Shown: positions 35,006 through 44,000 of the stretch, piece by piece
Layout: each line of letters opens with the position of its first letter
Position numbering within the stretch: the stretch's first letter is position 1
NCBI GenBank assembly: GCA_017552715.1
Contig: JAFZOW010000018.1
Span: forward strand, 1-62,196
Length of the DNA: 62,196 bases
Direction: 5' to 3'
From: Lachnospiraceae bacterium
GTDB taxonomy: Bacteria > Bacillota > Clostridia > Lachnospirales > Lachnospiraceae
Notes under the pieces: generated by a model
Told to the model about the DNA's origin: nothing
Databases searched by the model: none
What the model saw: the letters and a program-made list of their open reading frames with translations, nothing else
Translations under genes and position numbers: made by a program

Positions 35006-36321
35006 AGAAAAAGATACTGCTCATACAACCTACGCCTTACGACCAGTACGGGAAGCTGGTGAAGAAGAGCCGCCTATATTTTGTGGGACTGGCCCTGCCG
35101 CTGCTGGCTGCCCTCACCCCTCCGGATTTTGAAGTGGAGCTCTGTTACGAGACTATAGAAGATGTGCCCTTTGATACGGATGCTGAGCTGATCGGCATAA
35201 GCAGCATGGGGCATGCGGTGATGCGTACCATCGATATCGCCAAGCGTTTCCGGGAAATGGGCAAGACGGTGATCCTGGGGGGATACATGGTGTCCCTTAT
35301 GCCGGAGGAAGCAAAGAAATATGCGGATTCCGTCATGATCGGCGACGCAGAGGAGACCTGGGGAGAGATGATCTCGGATTATCTGAACGGGACTCTGAAG
35401 GATTATTATAAAAAGAGGCTGACGAAGCTGGATCCGCCCCTGCCCCGCTACGAACTGATACTGAAGAAAAAGATCGGAAATTTCCTGCCGGTGCAGGCGG
35501 GCCGGGGCTGCCCCAAGACCTGCAGCTTCTGCTCCATCTACTGCCTTTATCACGGACAGTATTTAAAGCGGCCCATCCCGGATGTGATGCGGGATATAAA
35601 GCGGGTGAAGGAGCTGGGCTTTAAGCAGTTCCTGCTTCTGGATGACAACCTGTTCTCGGATCGGGACTATGCCTTCGAGCTGTGCAATGAGATAAAGAAG
35701 CTGAAGATGAAGTGGATGACCCAGTGCTCCGTGGATATCGCCGGGGATGAGGAACTGCTGGATGCGGTGGCGGGCAGCGGCTGCTACGCCCTGAGCTTCG
35801 GCCTGGAGAGCATCAGCAGGGAAAGTCTTCTGGGGATGCAGAAGGGCTGGGCCCACCCGGACCGCTACAGCGAGCAGCTGTCCATCATACGCAGGCACGG
35901 TATCGATATCTCCACCGAGATGGTGGTGGGAGCGGAAGGGGATACCCTGGAATCCATCCGGGCCACTGCGAAGTTCATCGAGGACAACCAGATCGCCGTG
36001 CCCCGCTTCTATATCCTTACACCCATCCCGGGCACGCAGTATTACGAGGAGATGAAGGAACAGGACCGCATCTACAATACGGATATGTATTCCTACAATT
36101 CCTGCGAGGCGGTGCATATCCCGAAGAACATGACGCCGGAGGAACTGACAAAGGCATACTGGGAACTGTACAACGAGGTGTATTCTTACCGCTGCATCTT
36201 AAGAAGGACCATCTTTACACGGAACTTTCTGCGCCGGCCGGGGACCGCACTTTTCTATTTTGCTGTGAACCTGTTTTACCGTAACCATATCAAACACGGG
36301 ATAGTGCCGAACATCATATGA
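35002..36321 (+). CDS. B12-binding-domain radical SAM protein, copy 4 (distinct subtype)
   Basis: The protein has 439 residues. The cobalamin-type domain (LLIQPTPYDQYGKLVKKSRLYFVGLALPLLAAL, LIGISSMGH, VILGGYMVSLMPEEA) keeps the common MIGDAEETW element that the other four proteins have lost. The cluster motif is CPKTCSFC (Cys170, 174, 177). FLLLDDNLFSDRDYA and LSFGLESISRESL follow. It resembles general BchE/hopanoid-type radical SAM proteins rather than its neighbours and probably performs a different reaction. The unusually Cys-rich CSFCSIYC region could hold an extra ligand. ATGA overlaps join it to copies 3 and 5. Confidence 0.9.
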   Translation: MKKKILLIQPTPYDQYGKLVKKSRLYFVGLALPLLAALTPPDFEVELCYETIEDVPFDTDAELIGISSMGHAVMRTIDIAKRFREMGKTVILGGYMVSLMPEEAKKYADSVMIGDAEETWGEMISDYLNGTLKDYYKKRLTKLDPPLPRYELILKKKIGNFLPVQAGRGCPKTCSFCSIYCLYHGQYLKRPIPDVMRDIKRVKELGFKQFLLLDDNLFSDRDYAFELCNEIKKLKMKWMTQCSVDIAGDEELLDAVAGSGCYALSFGLESISRESLLGMQKGWAHPDRYSEQLSIIRRHGIDISTEMVVGAEGDTLESIRATAKFIEDNQIAVPRFYILTPIPGTQYYEEMKEQDRIYNTDMYSYNSCEAVHIPKNMTPEELTKAYWELYNEVYSYRCILRRTIFTRNFLRRPGTALFYFAVNLFYRNHIKHGIVPNII

Positions 36322-37694
36322 GAATATTACTTATTAAACCTGAAACCGTAGGAGTGTTCAGCTATACCTATCTGGTGGAGCATGAGCCTCTGGAGCTGGA
36401 GTATCTTTATACGGCCTTCCGTGCCCAGGGCGAGCAGCCGGTGATCTATGACCGGCGTTACGAGCTCTGTTCCCTTAAAGTCAAACTGAAGCAGGTGCGG
36501 CCGGAAGTGGTGTGCATCACCGGCTATATCACCCAGCAGAAGCTGATGATACGCCTCTGCGACGAGATCAAGGAATGGGATCCTTCGGTGCGCGTGATCC
36601 TGGGGGGCTCCAATGTGGAGATCAATTTCCGGAATTATTATGACTCCCGGGCGGATTATCTCTATCACTTAAGCGGCCTGAAGATGCTCTCAAAACTGCT
36701 GCGCTACATCAGGGCCGAGAAGAGCGGGCGTAAGCTGAAGGCGGATGCGCTGAGCAGTATCCCGGGGATCTGCTACCGCAAAGACGGGGAGTGGATCGTA
36801 AATCCCAAGATCGTGGAAAGCCCGGAGGAGCTGCCGATACCGGACCGTACCTACTTTTACCGGAACATCCGGCGATTCCGCTATCTCTGCTTCCGTCCCC
36901 TGGCGCTGGTGAAGAACTCCTACAGCTGCCGTAAGGCATGTAACTTCTGCTTCTGTACCAACCGTAACAGCGGGCGTTATGCCTGCCGCAATGTGGAGAG
37001 CCTGGTGAACGAGATCGCTTCCCTGGATGTGCCGGCGGTGCATATCACGGACGACGACTTTTTGATCGATGAGGCTTACCTGCGGGAATTCATACGCCTG
37101 ATCCGGGAGAAGGGCGTGCATAAGAAATACCTGATCTACGGCCGGGCGGACTTTATCGCGCACCATGAGGAGCTGATAAAGGAGCTGGCGGAGATCGGGC
37201 TGGCCCTGGTGATGGTGGGGCTGGAGGCCACGGACAAGGCTTCCCTGGATTCCTACAACAAGCATGTCACACCGGAAGAAAACGAAGAGTGCATACGCAT
37301 ACTGCATGAAAACCATATCTTCTGCGCCGGTCTCTTTATCGTGGAGCAGTCCATGACAAAGGCGGACTTTAAGCGCCTCTACCGCTGGATCGCGGAGCGG
37401 GATATCATCCCCACGGTCTCGGTCTTTACTCCCATGCAGGGCTCGGCTATCTATACGAAGTACGAGGATGAGCTGCTGACGAAAGATGTGACGAAACAGG
37501 ATCTGTTCCACTGCCTGCTGGCGCCGGAGCATATGAGCCTGCGCCGTTTCATGTTCGAGTATTACAGGCTTTCCCTCGGCCTTGCCTGGAAGAACCGCAA
37601 CAGCTCCCTTTATGAAGGAAACAACTATCCCGGAGCCATGCTGTACATCCTCTGGGTGCTGCTGGTAAAGCTGAAAAGAAGATTTATCTTATGA
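36318..37694 (+). CDS. B12-binding-domain radical SAM protein, copy 5
   Basis: This 458-residue protein is the last gene of the cluster. The N-terminal domain has EHEPLELEYLYTAF, VVCITGYITQ and ILGGSNVEINFRNYY, with YHLSGLKM in place of the GEGE element. The cluster motif is CRKACNFC (Cys204, 208, 211), with Arg where Pro is common. HITDDDFLIDEAYL, YGRADFIAHHEEL and VMVGLEATDKASL tie it to copies 1-3. No terminator is evident; the promoter of the metal-efflux operon begins two bases after its stop. It is likely anaerobic and oxygen-sensitive, as are all members of the superfamily. Confidence 0.9.
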   Translation: MRILLIKPETVGVFSYTYLVEHEPLELEYLYTAFRAQGEQPVIYDRRYELCSLKVKLKQVRPEVVCITGYITQQKLMIRLCDEIKEWDPSVRVILGGSNVEINFRNYYDSRADYLYHLSGLKMLSKLLRYIRAEKSGRKLKADALSSIPGICYRKDGEWIVNPKIVESPEELPIPDRTYFYRNIRRFRYLCFRPLALVKNSYSCRKACNFCFCTNRNSGRYACRNVESLVNEIASLDVPAVHITDDDFLIDEAYLREFIRLIREKGVHKKYLIYGRADFIAHHEELIKELAEIGLALVMVGLEATDKASLDSYNKHVTPEENEECIRILHENHIFCAGLFIVEQSMTKADFKRLYRWIAERDIIPTVSVFTPMQGSAIYTKYEDELLTKDVTKQDLFHCLLAPEHMSLRRFMFEYYRLSLGLAWKNRNSSLYEGNNYPGAMLYILWVLLVKLKRRFIL

Positions 37695-37695
37695 C

Positions 37696-37755
37696 TTGAC
37701 AAAAGGAGATCGTGGGGGTATAATTTGATCAAACATTTGAATAAATGTTCAGATG
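37696..37755 (+). promoter_or_regulatory. Promoter and ArsR/SmtB-type operator of the metal-efflux operon
   Basis: TTGACA (37696-37701), a 17-base spacer and TATAAT (37719-37724) form a full-consensus promoter. Ten bases downstream, CATTTGAA-TAAATG-TTCAGATG (37734-37755) is an imperfect inverted repeat of the kind bound by SmtB/CzrA/CadC repressors (core TGAA...TTCA). An ArsR-family gene ends this operon, so metal-relieved autorepression is the likely logic. Confidence 0.8.
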
Positions 37756-37783
37756 AACAAAAATACAACGGAGGGATAAGAAA

Positions 37784-38002
37784 ATGAAGAAGAGTTACAA
37801 GATCGAAGTGGATTGCGCCAACTGTGCGAACAAGATGGAAGAGGCTGCGAAGAAGACTGCCGGTGTGAAGGACTGCGTGGTTAACTTCATGGCACTGAAG
37901 ATGAACGTGGAATTTGAGGAAGGGGCCGATCCGAAGGCCGTGATGGAAGATGTGCTGAAAAACTGCAAGAAGGTTGAGGATGATTGCGAGATATATCTGT
38001 AA
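37784..38002 (+). CDS. Stand-alone heavy-metal-associated (HMA) domain protein
   Basis: The 72-residue protein matches a single HMA ferredoxin-like domain, with the metal-binding CANC at residues 11-14 (GMxCxxC is usual; here DCANC) and further Cys/Asp residues near the C-terminus. It starts behind a GGAGGGAT ribosome site. The P-type ATPase encoded next lacks an N-terminal HMA domain, so this protein probably serves that role in trans as a soluble chaperone or regulatory domain. The Asp-Cys context (EVDCANC) suits Zn2+/Cd2+ rather than Cu+. It is the first gene after the ArsR-type operator. Confidence 0.88.
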   Translation: MKKSYKIEVDCANCANKMEEAAKKTAGVKDCVVNFMALKMNVEFEEGADPKAVMEDVLKNCKKVEDDCEIYL

Positions 38003-38012
38003 ATGTCAGAAA

Positions 38013-38080
38013 ATATCCGCGGGATATCGGTGACAGGATGCAGAGAGAGAATAATGAGTTCTGAAGATGCCCGCGGATAT
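38013..38080 (+). repeat. Long-range inverted repeat between HMA and P-type ATPase genes
   Basis: ATATCCGCGGG (38013-38023) and CCCGCGGATAT (38070-38080) are perfect complements 46 bases apart in the 126-bp gap. The RNA would form a long-loop hairpin upstream of the ATPase ribosome site. No U-tract follows. It could set different protein levels from one mRNA through processing or stability; that is inference. Confidence 0.55.
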
Positions 38081-38128
38081 ACGAAGATACAATGGGAGTT
38101 CGCCGGGCGGCGAAGAGGTTGATCCATC

Positions 38129-40153
38129 ATGAATAAGAAACAGAAAAAAATGCTGGTCCGTATCATCATAGCGGCGATCCTGATGATCGCGCTGCACTTT
38201 GCCTATGCATTCCTGGGAGAGGACAGCGTGGCGGAGGACGGTACGGTCATACGGGAGGCACTGGTCCGGGAGCCGGTCTGGTTCTTCCTTTACATGATCC
38301 CCTATCTGGTGGTGGGTTATGACATTTTAAAGAAGGCCATAAAAGGCATACTGAACCGGCAGGTCTTTGACGAGAATTTCCTTATGGTGGTGGCCACCAT
38401 CGGAGCCATCGCGGTGGCGCTGGTGGAGCAGAACGGGGACTATACCGAGGCCATCGCCGTAATGCTCTTCTATCAGATCGGTGAACTCTTCCAGAGTTAT
38501 GCCGTGGGAAAGAGCCGGAGGAATATCAGTGCCCTGATGGACATCCGGCCGGACTATGCCAATATCGAAAAGGACGGGGAACTGGAAAAGGTGGATCCGG
38601 ACGAGGTGCCCATCGATTCGATCATCGTGGTCAAACCCGGTGAGAAGATCCCCATCGACGGTATCGTGGTGGAAGGCCGTACAACGCTGAACACCAGTGC
38701 CCTTACCGGTGAAAGCGTGCCCAGGGAAACGGACTGCGGGGACGAGGTGATCAGCGGCTGCATCAACATGACGGGCGTGATCAAAGTGCGTACCACCAAG
38801 GAATTCGGCGAATCCACGGTATCCAAGATCCTGGATCTGGTGGAGAATTCCTCTTCCCATAAATCCCATTCCGAGGACTTTATCAGCAAGTTTGCACGCT
38901 ATTATACACCGGCGGTCTGCGGCAGCGCGCTGGCCCTGGCCATACTGCCGCCGCTCTTTCTTCTGATCACTGGAGGCGATCCGGCTTTCGGGACCTGGGT
39001 TTATCGGGCTCTGACCTTCCTGGTGATCAGCTGCCCCTGCGCGTTGGTGATCAGCATACCCCTCACCTTCTTTGCCGGCATCGGCGGAGCCGGGAACGCA
39101 GGCATACTGGTGAAGGGCTCCAATTATCTGGAGGCCCTGTCTCGCACACGCATCGTGGCCTTTGACAAGACAGGTACCATGACCAAGGGGGTCTTTGAGG
39201 TAAACGGCATCCATCATTCCGGTATCGATAATGCAAAGCTGCTGGAATATGCGGCCCATGCAGAGTGTTTTTCGTCTCATCCCATTGCCAAGAGCATCAT
39301 CCGCACCTATCAGGAAGGTGTGGTCTGGAAGACCAATGAAGCCACGGGAGAGGCGGTGCCCGTGCCCTGTGAAGACAAGAAGATGCACCGGGGCGAGCAC
39401 CGTATCATGAAGGAACGCGTGACCAGTGTGGAAGAGATCGGCGGGAACGGCGTGTCCGCCATGGTGGACGGTCATCGCATCCTGGTGGGGAATAACAAGC
39501 TCATGAAGGCCGAAGGCATCGAAGCCATGGAGTGCCGTTATGTGGGGACCGTGGTGCATGTGGCCGTGGACGGGGAATACAGCGGACATATCCTGATCTC
39601 GGATGTGATCAAGCCTACGGCGAAGGAAGCCGTAAAGGGACTGCATAAGGCCGGCGTGCGCCGTACGGTGATGCTCACCGGGGACGCGAAGAGCGTGGCA
39701 GACAGCGTTGCTGCGGATCTGGGCATCGATGAAGTCCGGAGTGAGCTTTTGCCTGCGGATAAGGTGAGTGCCGTGGAGGAACTGCTCGAAAGCAAGAAGG
39801 AAAAGGAAATGCTGGCTTTTGTGGGTGACGGCATCAATGATGCTCCGGTTCTGTCCCGGGCGGATATAGGCATAGCCATGGGTGCCCTGGGCAGTGATGC
39901 GGCCATTGAGGCGGCGGATATCGTACTGATGGATGACGACCCGGCCAAGATCGCCAAGGCCATACGCATCTCCCGGCGCTGCATGCGCATCGTTTATGAG
40001 AATATATACTTTGCCATCGGCATCAAGCTGCTCTGTCTCGGACTGGGAGCCGTGGGTATAGCCAATATGTGGATGGCCATATTTGCGGATGTGGGCGTGA
40101 TGGTGCTGGCGGTGATCAATGCCATACGGGCGCTGTTTGTAAAGAAGGTGTGA
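38129..40153 (+). CDS. cadA: Zn2+/Cd2+/Pb2+-type P-type ATPase (ZntA/CadA family)
   Basis: The 674-residue P1B-type ATPase has the transport-site CPC at residues 302-304, the phosphorylation motif DKTGT beginning at Asp346, GDGINDAPVLSRADIGIAMG in the hinge region, and TGES in the actuator domain. The C-terminal half of the membrane domain shows the ordinary helices. It has no N-terminal HMA domain; the separate 72-residue HMA protein upstream seems to replace it. The CPC motif and the ArsR context point to export of Zn, Cd or Pb. A His-containing insertion near residues 415-425 (DKKMHRGEHR) may bind metal. Confidence 0.92.
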   Translation: MNKKQKKMLVRIIIAAILMIALHFAYAFLGEDSVAEDGTVIREALVREPVWFFLYMIPYLVVGYDILKKAIKGILNRQVFDENFLMVVATIGAIAVALVEQNGDYTEAIAVMLFYQIGELFQSYAVGKSRRNISALMDIRPDYANIEKDGELEKVDPDEVPIDSIIVVKPGEKIPIDGIVVEGRTTLNTSALTGESVPRETDCGDEVISGCINMTGVIKVRTTKEFGESTVSKILDLVENSSSHKSHSEDFISKFARYYTPAVCGSALALAILPPLFLLITGGDPAFGTWVYRALTFLVISCPCALVISIPLTFFAGIGGAGNAGILVKGSNYLEALSRTRIVAFDKTGTMTKGVFEVNGIHHSGIDNAKLLEYAAHAECFSSHPIAKSIIRTYQEGVVWKTNEATGEAVPVPCEDKKMHRGEHRIMKERVTSVEEIGGNGVSAMVDGHRILVGNNKLMKAEGIEAMECRYVGTVVHVAVDGEYSGHILISDVIKPTAKEAVKGLHKAGVRRTVMLTGDAKSVADSVAADLGIDEVRSELLPADKVSAVEELLESKKEKEMLAFVGDGINDAPVLSRADIGIAMGALGSDAAIEAADIVLMDDDPAKIAKAIRISRRCMRIVYENIYFAIGIKLLCLGLGAVGIANMWMAIFADVGVMVLAVINAIRALFVKKV

Positions 40154-40155
40154 GC

Positions 40156-40443
40156 ATGAAAGATAATGAAACGTTTGAACTGGCCGAACTTTTCAAGCTC
40201 TTCGGGGATGAGAGCCGGCTGCGTATACTGCTGGCTCTGCAGGATAAGGAATTATGCGTGGAGGAGCTGGCGGAGGGGCTGGAGATGACAGCCTCCGCGG
40301 TATCCCACCAGCTGCGTATCCTGAAAGGCGGCCGCCTGGTGAAGGGCCGCCGGGAAGGGAAGCGCATCTTCTATTCCCTGGCGGACGATCATGTTTCTTC
40401 CATCATCGCCCAGGGCCGGGATCATGTGGAAGAGGAGCACTAA
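40156..40443 (+). CDS. ArsR/SmtB-family metal-responsive repressor
   Basis: The protein has 95 residues from the ATG at 40156, two bases after the ATPase stop. A winged-helix core (LFKLFGDESRLRILLAL, then TASAVSHQLRILKGGRLV) is followed by a C-terminal helix with Asp77, His79, His90 and Glu93, which fits the alpha-5 zinc site DxHx10HxxE of SmtB/CzrA-type sensors. The alpha-3 cysteine pair of CadC (ELCVCDL) is reduced to one Cys (ELCVEEL). A zinc sensor is therefore more likely than a Cd/Pb sensor. It probably binds the operator at 37734-37755. Its end overlaps the convergent CYTH gene by 4 bases. Confidence 0.88.
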   Translation: MKDNETFELAELFKLFGDESRLRILLALQDKELCVEELAEGLEMTASAVSHQLRILKGGRLVKGRREGKRIFYSLADDHVSSIIAQGRDHVEEEH

Positions 40444-40955
40444 AGAGCTTCCGTACTCATATGGGCGTTGCTGTAGCGACGGTCGCCGGTGACGTCTTCG
40501 GAAAACCAGGCTGCGGGGCGGTAGAGCCTTGCGGCTTCTTCATTGGGAAACTCAACTTCGGCCAAAACCCGGCCGTCAAAGGGGGCATCAAAGACATCCA
40601 GTTCGATCCGGAGCCCTGAAAGCGCAGGGTGGGCATTGCGGTAATCTTCTTCGAAGGCATCGTCGTTTAAGGGAAGGATGTAGCGGGTCTTGCGTATCAC
40701 ATTGCCGTCCGCCTTTTCCACCAGATGCTCATAGGATGCTTCGTCCAGGGGCAGGTTGTATTCCGCCTGGCCGATCTCGCCGGGGACGGAAGAGCGGGCA
40801 CCCTTGTAGGTCATGTAGTAATGATCATCCTCCCGGCGCACCCGCAGCGCCGGATCCACATTCAGATAGCCCTGCTCGATCCGGTGCTTCGGATAGCCTT
40901 CCAGCCCGGAGGGCAGCTCCTTTATCAGAAATTTTCTCTCGATCTCCTGTCCCAT
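40440..40955 (-). CDS. CYTH-domain (triphosphate tunnel metalloenzyme) protein
   Basis: The protein has 171 residues from the ATG at 40955; a longer frame to 40991 has no support. The ExExK motif (EIERK, residues 4-8) that defines the CYTH family is at the N-terminus. Alternating basic and acidic strands follow (LRVRREDDHYYMTYKG, AEVEFPNEEAARLYRP), as expected for the triphosphate tunnel. Bacterial members hydrolyse inorganic triphosphate or have unknown nucleotide substrates. It is monocistronic, converges on the ArsR gene and is transcribed away from the M32 peptidase gene. Confidence 0.88.
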   Translation of the reverse strand: MGQEIERKFLIKELPSGLEGYPKHRIEQGYLNVDPALRVRREDDHYYMTYKGARSSVPGEIGQAEYNLPLDEASYEHLVEKADGNVIRKTRYILPLNDDAFEEDYRNAHPALSGLRIELDVFDAPFDGRVLAEVEFPNEEAARLYRPAAWFSEDVTGDRRYSNAHMSTEAL

Positions 40956-40987
40956 GTCAGAACCTCGCTTTACGCTTATTACTCTTA

Positions 40988-41016
40988 ACAATAATCTGCG
41001 GAATGATGGCTGTCAA
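40988..41016 (-). promoter_or_regulatory. Promoter of the CYTH gene
   Basis: On the minus strand TTGACA (41016-41011) and TATTGT (40993-40988) are separated by 17 bases, 32 bases before the ATG. The -10 box is weak but the -35 is perfect. Confidence 0.55.
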
Positions 41017-41054
41017 GCATACGATCCCTTTGCGCCTTCGAGCGGCCCGTCAAC

Positions 41055-41083
41055 TTGCGCTTGCAGGCAAAAAATGGTATCAT
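41055..41083 (+). promoter_or_regulatory. Promoter abutting the M32/HD-GYP start codon
   Basis: TTGCGC (41055-41060), a 17-base spacer and TATCAT (41078-41083) sit directly before the coding region, so the expected transcript start (about 41090) coincides with an ATG. No ribosome site lies between, which would make the mRNA leaderless. Confidence 0.45.
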
Positions 41084-41089
41084 ATGCGC

Positions 41090-44000
41090 ATGAATGTCGA
41101 AAAACTTGCTTACATTAAAGAACAGCTGAAATGCGAGGAACGTCTGTCCCAGGCTGCCAGCATCTTAAGCTTCGATCAGATGACGATCTGTCCCGAGAAA
41201 GGCCGTGAAGCCCTGGGCGACAGCCTGGTCACTCTTTCGTCTTATGCATTCCCCTTAACCCACAACGAAGAATTCTTCCGCGCGGTTGAGGAAGTATGGG
41301 CGGAGCGGGATGGCCTGGATGAATGGGACCGTGCCCTGATCGAGCGGCTGGACCGTGAACTGCGGCATGAGAGAAAGGTCAGCCCGGAGTTTAACGAACG
41401 CATTACTTCTACCCTGAACCGTGCGTGGCTGGACTGGTCGAAAGCCAGAGAGGAGGATTCCCTTGCGCTTTTCCTGCCTTCCCTGAAGGAAGTGATAGGA
41501 CTGCAGAAGGAGCGCATGAGCCTGTGGGATTGCGACGAGCGTGAAGCTGCCTTAAGCAATTACGGGCGTATGCTGGAATGCTTCGAACGGGGGATAGGGA
41601 TCGAAAAACTGGACCGGCTCTTTACGGAAAGCAGGGAGCGGATCCGGAGCCTGCTCGACCGCATACTCTCATCCAATAAGGAGATACGTACGGATTTCCT
41701 TCACCGTTCCGTGCGGGATGACCAGCAGCAGACCATCGCAAAATATCTGTTGGAGCTTCTGGGCTTTGATGCGGATCGCGGTTACATGGCCGAGAGTGAG
41801 CATCCTTTTACGGACAACATGTCCAGGCATGACACGCGCATCACGACCCATTATTATTCCGATAATTTCCTTTCCAGCATCTATTCCGTGATCCACGAAT
41901 GCGGACATGCTCTTTTTGAACAGCTGCAGCCCCAGGAGAATTTCGAGTACTTCATCACGGATAACAAGACCATGGGAATGCACGAATCCGTATCCCGTTT
42001 CTACGAGAACGTGATCGGCCGTTCCCGGGCTTTCATACGCCTGATCTATCCCAAGATCTGCGAGGTCTTTCCCCAGGTGATGCGGGATGTGACGGAGGAT
42101 GAGCTGTACGAAGCCGTCAACTTCGTGGAACCCTCCCTGATCCGTACCGATGCGGATGAGCTGACCTATACCCTGCATATCATCATCCGTTACGAGATCG
42201 AAAAAGAACTGATCGACGGAAGCCTTGACCCGAAGGATGCGGAAGAACTCTGGGAGAAGAAATATGCCGAATATCTGGGAGTGCGTCCCGAACGTGACCG
42301 GGAGGGGCTTTTGCAGGATGTGCACTGGGCCAGCGATTTCGGATATTTTCCGGCCTATGCTCTGGGGAATTTCTATAACGCCATGTATAAAAAGACCATG
42401 GCAGAGAGTCTCGATATCGATGAGGCGGTGGAAGCGGGAGACTTTGCCTCCATCAACGCATGGATGCGGGATCATGTCTTTGCCAAGGGCGACCGCCTGA
42501 GTCCGGCGGAATGGATACGGGATATCACCGGACGGGAGCTGACTGCTTCGGACTTCCTGGATTATCTGGAGGAAAAATACACTACAGTATATGAACTGGA
42601 CAAGCCGGAACTCAGTGACCGCCTGGCCAATGAATATGTGCGCCGTGCCGACCGCATACGGCGTCTTTCCTCGCCGCTTCTGGATGAGCTGAGTTCTGCC
42701 GATGCCTACAGCGCACTGCTGACCGACAACTTCCTGCGGATCGGCGAGCTGGCGGATGAAAACCGCAGCATGCTGAAAATGCTGGTGGATCCGGCGCTGG
42801 AATCCGGGGAACAGCTTTCGGAAACCGTTATCACACGCCTTAAGGATTTCAATGTGCTGTTGCTGGATGCGGTGAACGGTGATGAGCTGGATATACCCGT
42901 GGCCAGTCTGGTGAACGACCGGCTGAAGGCGGATGCCGCCGATAAGGGCGATGAGAGCTATTACATCCATCAGCTGGATAAAGAGATCGAAGACTGTTAC
43001 ATGATGATCAATATGACGGCCCGTATCGACAGTGTCTGTGATATCTCCCGCCGGTACAGGGAGAAGGGGCTGATCGCACTGGACCAGCTGCTGAAGTGGG
43101 TAGACAAGGAACGCTTCCTGAGCCTGGACCGGGAGTGCCGCCGGATCGTTATGGTCAACACGCGCTATGGTCCCTGCCTGCATGAGTATCAGGACGACAG
43201 CCCGGATTGCGCAAAAGCCAGCGCCTGGCGACTGGATATGCTGGAGAAATCCCTGGGCTATGCGGATGATCCCTTCTACCGGGAGGCCCTGCCGGATTAT
43301 GACTGGCGTTATCACATCTTCCGCTGTTACAACTATATCAGCACCACGGAGGCGGGCGGCTTTGTGAACGAGAACTGCCGCCGCATCGCCAGCCATATGG
43401 ATGATTATCAGAAGCTGTGGGAGAGCGATCCGGAGTATTTCGGCAGCCTGATATCGGAGAAAGAACTTCGGATGACCATCCTGTCCGCATATTATCGTGC
43501 GGGGCAGTTAAAACAGAGCGAGCTGAAGGAGTGTATCCTTGAGATCTACTACAGCCGTGATGTAAAACAGTTTGATGATATAGGATACATTGACAATGTG
43601 CAGAGTATTGTAGAATATGTGGCGCAGTCAAAGTACGGGATCCCGGATGAGGAGATGCGCTATACCATCAATGCCATGTACCGTTCCGCGGTGTCCTTTG
43701 CCTTCCGTATGCCCAAGCTCAGCAAGCTCACTTCCTGGCTGGCGGGCTACAGTGATCTGATACGGAAGTTCCCGGATATCCCCGGCGGCATGAGCTTTGA
43801 GGAACTGGGGCTGAACCTTCTGGCGGCTTTTCATCCCCCCAGCTATATCCATTCCCGTATGGTGGCCAAGCTGGCGGCCTGTCTGGCGGGGCATCTGGTG
43901 GATCTGCATCCCGAGCTCTTTGTGAGGGTTTGCGGCTGCGATTCGAAATACCGGGCTTATCTCTTCCGTGAGAAGATCTGCGACCATGCTTATCATGCGG

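Noticed and set aside
30945-37694. Reading the radical SAM proteins as MiaB/RimO-type methylthiotransferases
   Set aside because: They start with a B12-type Rossmann domain and lack the UPF0004 cysteines and C-terminal TRAM domain.
38327-39646. Minus-strand open frame of 439 residues
   Set aside because: Antisense to the P-type ATPase; His/Gly-rich shadow translation.
40529-41089. N-terminal extension of the M32/HD-GYP protein back to 40529
   Set aside because: The extra frame overlaps the CYTH gene in antisense and both divergent promoters; M32 similarity begins only after 41090.
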